NCBI GenBank assembly: GCA_026874595.1
Contig: CM049311.1
Coordinates: 11,189,676-11,253,675, forward strand
Length of the DNA stretch: 64,000 nt
Direction: 5' to 3'
Source of the DNA: Sipunculus nudus
Lineage: Eukaryota > Annelida > Sipuncula > Golfingiida > Sipunculidae
The notes under the pieces are model-generated. The model ran no database searches, had not been told where the DNA came from, and worked only from the letters and a program-made list of their open reading frames with translations. Made by a program: the position numbers and the translations under genes. Shown piece after piece: positions 1 through 10,244 of this stretch (its first letter is position 1; the number at the start of each line of letters is the position of its first letter).

Positions 1-560
1 TGACTTTATTGCACGGCAGACAAACAGACAGACGCTGTGCAAAAATGGTTGCAGGTGGTGCCACCAGTTTTGCGTATGATAAAGAGCTATGTTAGATCTA
101 TACACATGCAAAATTTTGGCCCAATCGGTCAAACGGTTCCCGAGATATGAGCTTGGATGTCATCAGCGTGAACGTGAATGTAGGTGGTGCCACCTGTCAT
201 AAAATCAAGAAAGCTATCCAGGATGTATAAAACTGCAAAATTTTAGGCAGATATGTCAAACCACTGTCGAGATATGAGTGACATTATCGCACAGGTGGCG
301 CCACCAGTTTAGCGTATGATAAAGAGCTATGTTAGATCTATACACATGCAAAATTTTGGCCCGATCGGTCAAACGGTTCCCGAAATATGAGCTTGGATGT
401 CATCAGTGTGAATGAGAATGTAGGTGGCGCCACCTGTCATAAAATCAAGAAAGCTATCCAGGATGTATATGCATGCCGAATTTCAGGTGAATTAGTCAAT
501 TCACTGCAGAGATATGAGTGATTTTAACCAAAGGCAGATGAACAGATGGACACTGTGCAA
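1..560. repeat. Tandem units of about 240 bp with the GGTGGYGCCACC palindrome
   Basis: The palindromic core recurs at about 54, 182, 294, 423 and 572. Two alternating half-units make up a period of about 240 bp. Sub-motifs such as aaacggttcccgagatatga repeat in each unit. The matching block on the opposite strand is 28480-29470. No coding sequence is seen here. Confidence 0.75.
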
Positions 561-755
561 ACATGGTTACAGGTGGCGCCACCATTTTTTGTGTATGTTA
601 TAGAGTTATCCAAGGGCTACATTAGTATAAATTTTATTTCCTGATCAGTCAAACGGTTCCCGAGATATGAGCTTGGTAAGCTCATAAAATCAAGTCCCAG
701 AGGAGCTCTCTGGAAACGAACGCAGCCACGGCGGAGGAACCCGGTCAAAAACATA

Positions 756-785
756 GTATCCACAAAACTTCGTTTTGGCGGGTAC
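756..785. repeat. Conserved hairpin inside the element
   Basis: The stem arms are GTATCC.CAAAAC and GTTTTGGCGGGTAC with a 3-4 base loop. The same hairpin occurs at 6888-6917 and 28392-28421 in related elements. Compensating identity across copies suggests the fold or the double-strand motif is maintained, though common descent explains it equally well. Confidence 0.55.
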
Positions 786-3430
786 AAAAATACAGGTGGC
801 TCCACCAGTCTGCAGAAACACTTACAAACATCAATATCCATGCAAAGAATCATGGTGATCTCCCCATTAGTTGTTCAGATACTTCAGCTTTTGTATCAAA
901 TTGTCCATTATTCTGAGGGATACTTCGGAGTCCTATAGCTTGAAGGATATGGGTAACAGAGACCTAATTTTAAGTTTCCACAGGCACTTTTCATGGGCCT
1001 CCTTGCATGACAAGAATGAAGATTCTAGGTCCAGTTGTTGCGATTTGTACCCTGTTGACAGATAACCACATCTTTAAAGGTATCAAAAAAAGAGAAAAAA
1101 AAATCATAAAAATTTGAAAAAAATAGAGGTGGCGCACCCAGTCTGCAGAAACTGATGGAACAGGTCATGATCAATATGTATGCCGAAAATCATGACCATC
1201 AGTGTTGTAGTTATTGAGATACTGCAGTTTTTGTATCAAATTTTCCATTATTCTGGGGGGTAATTTGGAGCCATACAGCTTAAAGAATATGGGTAACAGA
1301 GACCTAATTTCAGGTTTCCACGGAGACTTTTCATGGGTCTCCCTGTGTGTCAAGAATGAAGATTCTAGGTCCAGTTTTAATGATTTGTGCCCTGTTAACA
1401 GATGTTCATAACTTTAAAGGTCTCAAAAATAGAGAAAAAATTCGTAAAAAAACCCGAACAAATACAGGTGGTGCCACCAGTCTGCAGAAACTGATGAAAC
1501 ACTCCATGATCAATATCCATGAAAACAATTATGGTGATCTCTGCATTAGTTGTTCAGATACTTCAGCTTTTGTATCAAATTTTCCATTATTCTGAGCTGT
1601 ACTTTGGAGTGCCATAGCTAAAAGGATATGGGTAACAGAGACCCAATTTCAGGTGTCCCTGGAGACTTATCATGGGTCTCCCTGTGTGTCAACAATGAAG
1701 ATTCTAGGTCCAGTCCTTAGGATTTGTACCCTGTTGACAGATAACTACATCCTGAAAGGTCTCAAAAATAGAGAAAAAAAAATTGTGAAAATTTGAAAAA
1801 ATACAGGTGGCACCACCAGTCTGCAGGTACTGATGAAACACCTCTTGATCAATATGTATGCCAAAAATCATGACCATCAGTGTTGTAGTTATTGAGATGT
1901 TGCAGTTTGTTTTTATCAAATTTTCCATTATTCTGGGGGGTTATTGGGAGCCCCCCATAGCTCAAAGGATATGGGTAACAGAGACCTTATTTCAGGTTTC
2001 CATGGAGACTTTTTATGGACCTCTCAGTATGTCAAGAATGAAGATTCTAGGTCCAGTCTTTATGATTTGTGCCCTGTTAACAGCTGTTCACATTTTTAAA
2101 TTCGTAAAAAATCGAAAAATTCAGGTGGCGCCACCAGTCTGCAGGAAGTGATGGAACATCTCATGATCAATACGTATGCCAAAAATCATGACCATCAGTC
2201 AAGTAGTTAATGAGATATTGAAGTTTTTGTATGAAATTTTTTACTTTTCTGGGGGGTACTTTGGGGCCCCATAGCTCGAAGGGTATGGGTAACAGAGATC
2301 TAATTTATGGTTTCCATGGAGACTTTTATTGGTTTCTCAGTGTGTCGAGAATGAAGATTCTAGGTCCAGCGGTTACGATTTGTGCCACGTTAACAGATGA
2401 CAGCATCTTTAAACGTCTCAAAAATAGAGGAAAAAATTGTAAAAAAATCGAAAAATACAGGTGGCGCCACCAATCTGCAGGAACTTATGGAACATCTCAT
2501 GATCAATAAGTATGCCAAAAATCATGACCATCAGTGTTGTAGTTATTGAGAAATTGAAGTTTTTGTATGAAATTTTTTACTATTCTGGGGGGTACTTTGG
2601 GGCCCCATAGCTCGAAGGATATGGGAAACAGAGACCTAATTTCTGGTTTCCATGGAGATTTTTCATGGACCTCTAAGTGTATCAAGAATTAAGATTCTAG
2701 GTCTAGGCTTTACGATTTCTGCCTTGTTAACAGATGTTCACATTTTTAAAGGTCTCAAAAATAGAGAAAAAAATTTGTAAAAAATCGAAAAATACAGGTG
2801 GCGCCACCAGTCTGCAGGAAGTGATGGAACATCTCATGATCAATATGTATGCCAAAAATCATGACCATCAGTCAAGTAGTTAATGAGATATTGAAGTTTT
2901 TGTATGAAATTTTTTACTATTCTGGGGGGTACTTTGGGGCCCCATAGGTCGAAGGATATGGGTAACAGAGACCTAATTTCTGGTTTCCAAGGAGATTTTT
3001 CATGGACCTCTCAGTGTATCAAGAATTAAGATTCTAGGTCTAGGCTTTACAATTTCTGCCTTGTTAACAGATGTTCACATTTTTAAAGGTCTCAAAAATA
3101 GAGAAAAAAATTTGTAAAAAATCGAAAAATACAGGTGGCGCCACCAGTCTGCAGGAAGTGATGGAACATCTCATGATCAATATGTATGCCAAAAATCATG
3201 ACCATCAGTCAAGTAGTTAATGAGATATTGAAGTTTTTGTATGAAATTTTTTACTTTTCTGGGGGTACTTTGGGGCCACATAGCTCGAAGGATATGGGTG
3301 ACAGAGACCTAATTTCTGGTTTCCATGGAGATTTTTCATGGACCTCTCAGAATCCCAAGTTACAAGGTTCTAGGTTCAGCGGTTACGATTTGTGCCTGGT
3401 TAACGGACGGACAGACGGACGACGGACAAA
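780..3430. repeat. Tandem satellite units of about 338 bp
   Basis: The core palindrome occurs at about 796, 1127, 1467, 1807, 2124, 2460, 2798 and 3136, mostly 336-340 bp apart. Each unit has, in order, the palindrome, an AGTCTGCAG word, a TCATGATCAAT segment, a run of G (ctgggggg), an 'acagagacctaatttc' segment and a 'ctcaaaaatagag' segment. Units at 2460-3430 are more alike than those on the left, which suggests recent expansion from the 5' side of the element. Short reading frames within are accidental. Confidence 0.8.
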
Positions 3431-3478
3431 GAGTGATCGCTAAAGCTCAGATGACTTTCAGTCAGCTGAGCTAAAAAT

Positions 3479-4044
3479 TATATAAAGATTTTTTATGGGT
3501 GTAGCTATTCAAGTTTGAAAGGTAAATTATTCTTATTTTGACTCTACAACCAATTAGTAAATAAATTATGGCATCTATACTGTTTTCCTCTGACACTGCC
3601 TGGCGGGACCAATCACAGAATTATACAAATACAATTCTTCCAAAAAGTACCAATAAATATAATGTCCAATAATCTTTTAAAAAATTAATAATATTTGAAA
3701 TGATTTTGACAATGAAAATAATTATAAAAGTCACAAGGTTTTATAATAAGGATCCAGAACACTATATATAAAATTCTGAGGTTTTAACTGATTTGTTTGA
3801 TAAAAACATTTCTATAACCTGGCTCTGATGCAATCTGTAACAACATTTTCTTTAAAAGAATAGATAATTCCATGGTCCGTGGGTGGCACTATCAACTGAA
3901 TGAGCAGAGAAAAACCATATACAAAGCTTCTAGATTTTAGGAATGGATGCTCTCATGTCCACCAGCTGTAATGCTAAATGCTTAATTACCACTAAGATCG
4001 TACAATCCCCTGATCCTCCAGAGCAGCAACAGTTTAACTTGTAC
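3479..4044. other. Downstream flank of the MOLO1-type gene, nothing recognised
   Basis: AT-rich sequence lies between the Helentron-like element start and the end of the minus-strand gene. I see no clear AATAAA in the minus orientation and no coding exon. A further 3' exon cannot be excluded because the stop codon of the gene overlaps a good donor-like sequence. Confidence 0.5.
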
Positions 4045-4188
4045 TTACTCGTAGTTTGACAGGATGTTCCGCAGTCCTGGCAGTACACTTTTTCCTGGTC
4101 CAAACTTTGCATATTCCTTAAGAGTGATTTCTGTGATCAGGTTTGGCTTCAGCCTGTATGACGCTTGTTCTCCGGTGAAGGTGTACAC
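4045..4188 (-). CDS. MOLO1-type gene, coding exon 4 with stop
   Basis: The acceptor is gtcttgcag|GTG. The exon encodes VYTFTGEQASYRLKPNL and ends with ...LSNYE and TAA. The stop lies in TACGAGTAAGTAC, which also reads as GA|gtaagt, a strong donor. If that is spliced, the protein continues into an exon I cannot identify. Confidence 0.8.
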   Translation of the reverse strand: MYTFTGEQASYRLKPNLITEITLKEYAKFGPGKSVLPGLRNILSNYE

Positions 4189-7100
4189 CTGCAAGACAAC
4201 CATTCATTTTGCTTTTAATGACACTTCTCACTTAACCGACATTTGTCAGGCTTGTGACTTAAATCTCTAAAGTAAAATGTTTGTTTTAAAAGTATTTAAG
4301 CCATTTCTAATATGATACAAGAACAAAGCCAATTAGTAAAATAAATTTAATGAGACAATTTATCAAAAGCAATTGAGTGGCACTATGGCAGCACCAGTCA
4401 TGTCCAATAACTGTGCTGAAAATCTTGATGAAGCAACAAAGTTTTTGCGATTTTGGGATATGCTTCCCATAGATAAGTATAATCCCACTTAAAATGTACC
4501 TCACTAACCAATCAATATTATATTGAGTTTCTAATGACACTCAACTTATGCAGTTACTACCCAGAATTCAGTCACAGCTAAGCATATTTGTAAATCTCAC
4601 ACAGTGCAGTTTTTGCGATAACTTGTGAAACACCTCTAAGCGGGCCCTATCAGTCTGATCAGAATGCTTGTGGAGTCGTGAATTCATGGTTTCAAATACA
4701 AGTTAGATGCATTAATTCAATTTTTATATTTATTCAATAAATACTACTACCCTGCATTAACATGTATAATATAATATGATATATACTACCCATCCAGAAA
4801 AAAAATGAAATTCCTGTCATGGCAGTTCAGTCAAGTATGGAGAGGCCATGCATGGTCACTCTCTCCTACAGTGATGCACCCTTTGAAATTGTGCATTAGG
4901 CATGAAGCAATAAATGTATTACTATGTATACATTGTATATAAATGTGAAAATGCATCAGTTAAGAAGGATTTTTCTTTTTAAATACTGAAAATACCATGG
5001 GAAAAATCAATTTATATGAATTAATATCATAAATATACTTCTGACCATTGAAATTTTACAGCAACTACATGGTGACATGGATGCTGGGGTGGATGAACAC
5101 AGGAAGAACTCTTACCACGTTGTTTCCTCTTGAGTACAGAATGACCAGATCATCACCACAACGTCCCATCTTCCATTTGTTCAGGATGTGGAATGCAAAC
5201 AGCTGGGCTTCATTCAGGTTGTTCCCCACCTTTTTGGCCATCTCTTCACTGTTAATAGATAAAAAATATGTATATATATATATGGAAAATTGAGAATTTT
5301 TTTGCATTGAATTAGAAATGTATATATGTATATCAGTTGTATAACACAACCTGTAATACTGTCTAAAGAAAACTTTCCATAATAATAATATATATATAAT
5401 GTCTGAGGTTATTTTATGTGGACTCCCTGTACAGATATGAAACTTTTTCTGATGCTATAATAATAATAATTTTAAGCCACTTAGTCACCAGTTTATGACT
5501 TTATGATGTCTGTATATGTAATGCATAAAATTAAAGCTGGTCGAATTGAATCTGCAAGCAACATTTAAGGAATGGTCAATGGCTATTCATGTAGGGGACA
5601 TGTGGTATATCAGATCATATAAAAGAGAGAAAAAAAAACATGAACTTTGGATTAATTTTATAATTCTTTAATGGTATACAAAAAAAAATTATGCAAGAAA
5701 ATTATCCCTATCAATCAGATGGACAAGGATGGCTGGAACAGAGCAGAATTTAACATTTGTTGTGTGTTGATACTCACTCTGACATCTTGTTATCTGTAGC
5801 ATATGGGTTGACAGTTCCGGCAGCATCCATGTACTCCATTAAAGCGATACCAATTCTGTAACCCTTATTCATGGAGCCGAGACATGCATCGCGAGAACCA
5901 CACGGACAGGAGGTGCCGTTGAATATCTTCTCCAGCTGACGGTCAAGCTGGTTACCTACAATTGTCATCAGAGTATAACTATACAAACGAGGCCTACAGG
6001 CCTAACGCAAACCTGTGCAAATTTTGGGAGTATTAATGGAGGTTTACTTTTAAAATTTAATACTGATCCTCTTATGTCCTGCATATCTACCTTAGTCATT
6101 ATGATTTCAGCAAAATAGACGTTTCAGACCTGCAAGTTTCAGACTGGGATATTTTAAACTAGAATACAAATAGTCGACAAGCGACTACGTGTATCAGCCA
6201 AAATCAGAGTGAGACAGATGAAGTGGGGCATGGATTGAGTGGCAAGGGGAAATAGAGTGAGGTGTGTTACATATTAGCATGGATGTCTGCAGCCGAAATG
6301 TGTATGTAGGTTGCGCCACCTACCACAAAATCCAGAAAGCTGTCAAAGTTGTATACATATGCAAAAAGTCAAACTATATGAGGTTTGAATTTGAATTATA
6401 TGAGCTTGGATGTCTGCAGCGTAAACGTGAATGTAGGTGGTGCCACCTGTATTCAAATCAAGAAAGCTGTCCAGGATGTATACACATGCAAAATTTCAGG
6501 TGGATAAGTCCAACCAATGCAGAGATATGAGTGTTTTTATCCCAAGGCAGATGAACAGATGGATGCTGTGCAAAAATGGTTGCAGGTGGTGCCCCCCTTT
6601 TTTTTATGTTGCAGAAAGCAATGTTATAAAGCAATCCAAGGACTTCATTTGTACAAAATTTTTTTCCTGATCGTTCAAACAGTTCCCGAGATAGGTGCTT
6701 AATGTGTCAAAACAGATGCACTGATTGACGCTCTGGAGAGAGGAAAGGTCAGAGGTCAACGCAAAATATTTTGGCACCAGTTCACGTGACCTAATAATCA
6801 TGCTAAGTTTTGGAAAAATCTGTCCAGTGGTCTCAGAGTTCTATTCAGGAATTGAACGCCGCGGCGGCTGAACCCGGTCAAAACATTGTATCCGCAAAAC
6901 TTTGTTTTGGCGGATACAACTAGGATGAATCAGCCAGGATGTTTTGGATATGTTCTTTTTGCCAGAGAGGATAACTGGGACAGATGAATGGACAATATGG
7001 CAGCATGGTTTCGGAGAAGAACATTTTTTAATGTTTTTTAGCTTCTTCCCTATAAAATCTAAGAAAATGCAGTAAGCTAAGAAAAAAGCAAATTCCAATA

Positions 7101-9304
7101 GAATTTTTTAGATGACAAATTTGTTGCAAAAAATTGGGTGATGCTAGCTCCTGCCCTTTTTGAGAAAGCTTTGATGCACGACGGACGACAGAAGACGGAT
7201 GACGCCACACCACTGCATAAGCTCACAGATTGGCTAAAAATGCAAACCAAGTTTTTCAAACAGTTGAAAGATATAGATCCAATAGTTCTAATCTGGGAAT
7301 TCTGCCTCTAGACGATGTGTCTAGATGCTGTGTCTAGACCTCTAGACACATTGTCTGGACACCAGACAGAGCCAGGTCAGTTGCCATGATGATGTCTGGA
7401 CCCCCACCTGGTTTTACTGAGTGACCTCTTGACTTTGCTGCTGAAACTCAGCATGTTGTCAAATCTGTTATCAAACACAGTAAGCCTTTTTCAATTTGCT
7501 ACACTGCTTTTTAAAAGCTGTATTTACCCAATCTTTTCTTATAAAACTGGCAGAACCCTACCATAGAATGATTCTTGTAAAGTTTAAACCAATCAGCTAA
7601 ACAGTTTCATCATAAAACAGTGAAAAAGCTAGAAGAGTCTAAAATTACATTTTCGCTTGTAAAAAATTGATCAATGTAGATGGCAATACCTCAATTTCAG
7701 ATATGACATATGTGACAAACATTGGCTTAAGATTTGGTGATGATAGCTCTAGCTGTTTCTGAGATTTTAATTTTAGTGTGCTTTTTTGGACAGATGACCA
7801 AGTTCAACCTCCTGTAACTCAACCAAAATTCTCCCAACTGGAACCAATCGATAAACTTGAGAAAGATTGTTCCAGGGATCATTTCTCTGAAATATTGGAC
7901 AATTTGGCTTGACAGTTTCGGAGAAGAAGATTTTTAAAGCTTTTTCCCTATAAAATCTCAGAAAATGGAGTTAGAAAAAAAATGAACAAAATCAGATAGT
8001 TTTTCAGATGACTGTTTATTTGCAAAAAATTTGGTGATACTAGCTCCTGCAATTTTTGAGATAGCTATGGTTAACATACATATAAAGCACGACGCACACC
8101 GAACGACGCTGCACCATCGCATAAGCTCACAGGTTCACTAATGAGCATTATCATAAGCCTGGGTTGTAATAATGCCTTTCCACCTGTCTCAGACAGGCAA
8201 ACATGTACAGAATGGCATTTTTCATTTTGAACCAATCAGTGCGAAAGATGAACATCCTGATGTTTTCCCCTATCAGTAGCAGATAAGTAGTAACAATCAT
8301 GACAGGAAAACGAAATATTTTACAAGTGTTCCACCAACTCCCTATATTTCCTACATATTCTTATAAAAATGGTCTATAATTTCTAATACTTTCTTGCATT
8401 AAGGCCCTCATCTCCTATGGTGTTTTTTCACCGCACAATTGTGTTTCTGATATAACAGTGCTACAACTGAACACATTCAGTTCTTTTAACAATATAAGTG
8501 TGCATGTAGGATGGCATGTAAGATTGCAGAATTAGTGAAGTAGGACTGAAAGTTTGACATGAAGCTAGGATGCATCTTTTTTCTGTGGAAAGGAAAACCT
8601 GTATTAATTTCTTTCTGTTGAATGAGTGAAAATTTAACAGCACACATCTGGCTCAGCTGACTGTAAATCATATGAGTTGAAGCAATGTCTGATGTCAGTC
8701 TGTTTGTCCTTTAAATGTTAGACCTAGAAATTTCTAACCTGATACTTAATCAACCTAGCCAGTTCTTCAACACCATTATGGATACAATTGCAAAATTTAA
8801 ACATTACAGATGGAGTCAGACTGTTACCCTAAAAGTCTCTTCTGAACCACTCTCTGAAATAGTAGTCTTTATAATTTACTATAAGTAAGTATTGTGGACA
8901 GGTTTAAAATCACAAGGCTGCATAAATTTAACAATTTTACATGTGTTTCATAACACTCCGAATTGCATAACCTAACCATTAATAACCTCCACTGAGTAAT
9001 TTCTATTATAACATGGATTATTTAATATGTGCACAAAATCTTAACAATGTAACAAGGACCATAGCAAACTTTAAGTAGGTAGAAACTCTTGTAAATAAAA
9101 ATTACTTGGACAGACAAACTGAGTTTACAGCTAAATATCATACTCACGTTCAACCACGTCCAGGATGTTATCGGGATCACACACGTATGAAGCCTCGGGG
9201 CGGTTGCAGGTGCCGGGATCCTTCAGAGGGTTAGGGTACTTCTCTTTTGTCCATTCATCAGCCAATGCAGCAGTTAGGCACAACGCAAATACAAGCAGCT
9301 TCAT
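4045..9304 (-). CDS. Secreted MOLO1/TPM-domain protein, four coding exons
   Basis: The joined exons are 9304-9148, 5955-5778, 5248-5116 and 4188-4045. All junctions have GT/AG and the phases agree (1, 2, 0), giving about 203 residues. Residues 1-15 are a signal peptide ending in ALA. The mature start has a WTKEKYPNP segment, then cysteines at 33, 42 (in VCDPDNIL), 69, 71, 77 and 142, and an N-glycosylation site at N65. The CDPDNIL segment and the later KMGRCGDDLVILYSRG segment match the MOLO1 family, TPM-related proteins named after a nematode levamisole-receptor modulator. The role here is unknown; receptor modulation is only a family precedent. There is no membrane helix in these exons. The ATG at 9304 was chosen because A is at -3 and the signal peptide begins there; a longer upstream reading frame looks non-coding. 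Intron 1 is 3.2 kb and filled with old repeats. Confidence 0.85.
4189..5115 (-). other. MOLO1-type gene intron 3
   Basis: AT-rich intron with no recognisable coding, RNA or mobile element. Short reading frames within it have no protein character. Confidence 0.7.
5116..5248 (-). CDS. MOLO1-type gene, coding exon 3
   Basis: The acceptor ctattaacag|T completes an Asp codon. The exon encodes EEMAKKVGNNLNEAQLFAF and the MGRCGDDLVILYSRG segment typical of the family. The donor is AACGTG|gtaaga in phase 0. Confidence 0.88.
5778..5955 (-). CDS. MOLO1-type gene, coding exon 2
   Basis: The acceptor attgtag|GT completes the Arg codon. The exon encodes NQLDRQLEKIF, the CPCGSRDAC cysteine cluster and GYRIGIALMEYMD. 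The donor is TCAGA|gtgagta in phase 2. Confidence 0.88.
6170..7246 (-). mobile_element. Old Helentron-like repeat in intron 1, second 5' end type
   Basis: The minus strand begins near 7246 with TTTTTAGCCAATCTGTGAGC, then a cgtcgtccg-rich stretch, the conserved hairpin at 6888-6917 and GGTGGYGCCACC units at about 6310 and 6437. Its left end (6170-6300) matches 29420-29550 in inverse orientation. The 5' end differs from the AGCTCAGCTGAC type, yet the interior is shared, so this is a chimaeric or sister family. No protein is encoded. Confidence 0.5.
7440..8150 (-). mobile_element. Second diverged copy of the type-2 Helentron-like 5' region
   Basis: The minus strand starts near 8150 with TTAGTGAACCTGTGAGCTTA, followed by a GTCGTTCGG-like stretch and then 'caggagctagtatcacc' and 'ccctataaaatct' segments. 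These match 6930-7230 with many substitutions. The two copies lie head to tail within intron 1 of the MOLO1-type gene. Confidence 0.5.
8151..9147. other. Proximal part of MOLO1-type intron 1, nothing recognised
   Basis: AT-rich intron sequence without a clear repeat copy elsewhere in the window and without coding signals. Confidence 0.6.
9148..9304 (-). CDS. MOLO1-type gene, coding exon 1
   Basis: This exon holds the signal peptide, the WTKEKYPNP segment and VCDPDNILDVVE. The donor is GAAC|gtgagta, leaving one base of an Arg codon. Upstream on the minus strand, 'tcccacag' may be the acceptor of a 5' UTR intron just before the ATG. Confidence 0.85.
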
Positions 9305-9906
9305 CTTGCCTGGCACTGTGGGATATAACACGACACTATGAATATAAAATAGGGACTGATGATCCATTATAACTGATGACTGGTCAGCTGATGTATAAAA
9401 TCTCATGATCGATCTTGCAGTGCCATAATCGATTACAGTTTTTTTCACAAAGGTAAGGCCTTATAATGATGGAAGGCATGCTTTCATAAAATTTATGCGG
9501 ACAAACTTTAGAAGCAATTTGTGTTAACTAATAAATTCACACCTAGGTTGACTATATACAAATGTAGGCTATAGATTTAATAGAAATATTAGCCAATATT
9601 GAGAGGATGGACAGGTCTATATTTTATCAGAAATTTCATACTCCTAGTGGTCAAAGCGACTAATAAAAGATCATTGTTTGCTGATATGCTGTCATTTATA
9701 GGTAATGATAATGGCAGTGATTCCCAACACTAATGCATACAGAGTAGAACCCGCTTACAAAGCTGCCCAGTTTTCTTTCAATAATTCTAAACAACAGCTT
9801 CATTCAACAAGGATTTTTAAGGGAAGCCGAGTCCCTGTTCCATAAAATCTAATTATGAATATATTTTTTTGTCATGATTTCTGCAACATATTAAAGAATT
9901 CAATCA
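9305..9906. promoter_or_regulatory. Upstream region of the MOLO1-type gene
   Basis: About 600 bp separates the start codon from the retrotransposon insertion. It probably includes the transcription start and a 5' UTR intron acceptor. I see no decisive promoter motif, so this label is positional. Confidence 0.35.
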
Positions 9907-9911
9907 CCATC
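9907..9911. repeat. Target site duplication, left (ccatc)
   Basis: The 5 bp next to the 5' LTR are repeated exactly after the 3' LTR at 14960-14964. Five bp is usual for Ty3/Gypsy integrases. Confidence 0.95.
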
Positions 9912-10087
9912 TGTTTAATGATGGCTTGTAGATGCTGCCATCTACAGGCATTGAGATGTACTATTTTGGATGCTCCACCAGGGGGCGCCAGTTTCATGTG
10001 GATTAAAAGTATGGCTGAATCCTCCTGCACGTGTTGGAGTTTGACTTGAGTATAACTCAATCATATGGACTGTGTGAGTTTGAAACA
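9912..10087 (+). repeat. 5' LTR, 176 bp
   Basis: It begins TGTTTAATG and ends TTTGAAACA (TG...CA). It contains a CTCF-type motif and an A-rich TATA-like stretch (ttaaaagtatgg). It is identical to the 3' LTR. Confidence 0.95.
9975..9989 (+). promoter_or_regulatory. CTCF-type motif in the 5' LTR
   Basis: CCACCAGGGGGCGCC matches the animal CTCF core (CCASYAGRKGGCRS) at every core position. CTCF exists in molluscs and other bilaterians. Occupancy is not shown by sequence. Confidence 0.7.
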
Positions 10088-10102
10088 TGGTTGCAGCGGT
10101 GG
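10088..10102 (+). promoter_or_regulatory. Primer-binding site
   Basis: TGGTTGCAGCGGTGG follows the LTR directly. Its complement ends in CCA and most resembles a tRNA-Leu 3' end, with about one mismatch to the vertebrate tRNA-Leu I recall. The tRNA identity is uncertain. Confidence 0.7.
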
Positions 10103-10244
10103 TAAATGTGTCCACTTCAGCTTAGTAGACACACATTGACTGGTATCACCACCGGTGAATGGACTACAATCCCAGAAACTACGAAGGTGAGCGATAATAG
10201 AAGCATTTGACTCAATCTATAGCTCCCGCACCTTGCATACCACC

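Larger units (their letters stand above)
1..3472 (-). mobile_element. Helentron-like satellite-carrying element, 3' end outside window
   Basis: Read on the minus strand, this block starts at 3472 with AGCTCAGCTGAC. It continues through a short hairpin and a GTCC-rich stretch (GTCCGTCGTCCGTC), then becomes tandem repeats running off the left edge. The same order of segments occurs on the plus strand at 26341-29743, where both ends are visible, so this is a second, inverted copy. The 12-bp start pairs with CAGCTGAGCG near the far end of complete copies, forming subterminal inverted repeats. Insertion is beside a T run. Non-autonomous Helentrons (HINEs) typically have these traits; I infer the class from structure only. 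No transposase or helicase frame is present. Confidence 0.6.

Noticed and set aside
9305-9448. Upstream extension of the first MOLO1 exon reading frame
   Set aside because: The added residues precede a clean signal peptide and have no protein character; an acceptor-like site lies between, so the ATG at 9304 is preferred.
10233-10244. TTG start for gag-pol
   Set aside because: An ATG in strong context follows 12 bases later; TTG initiation is not expected in animal cells.
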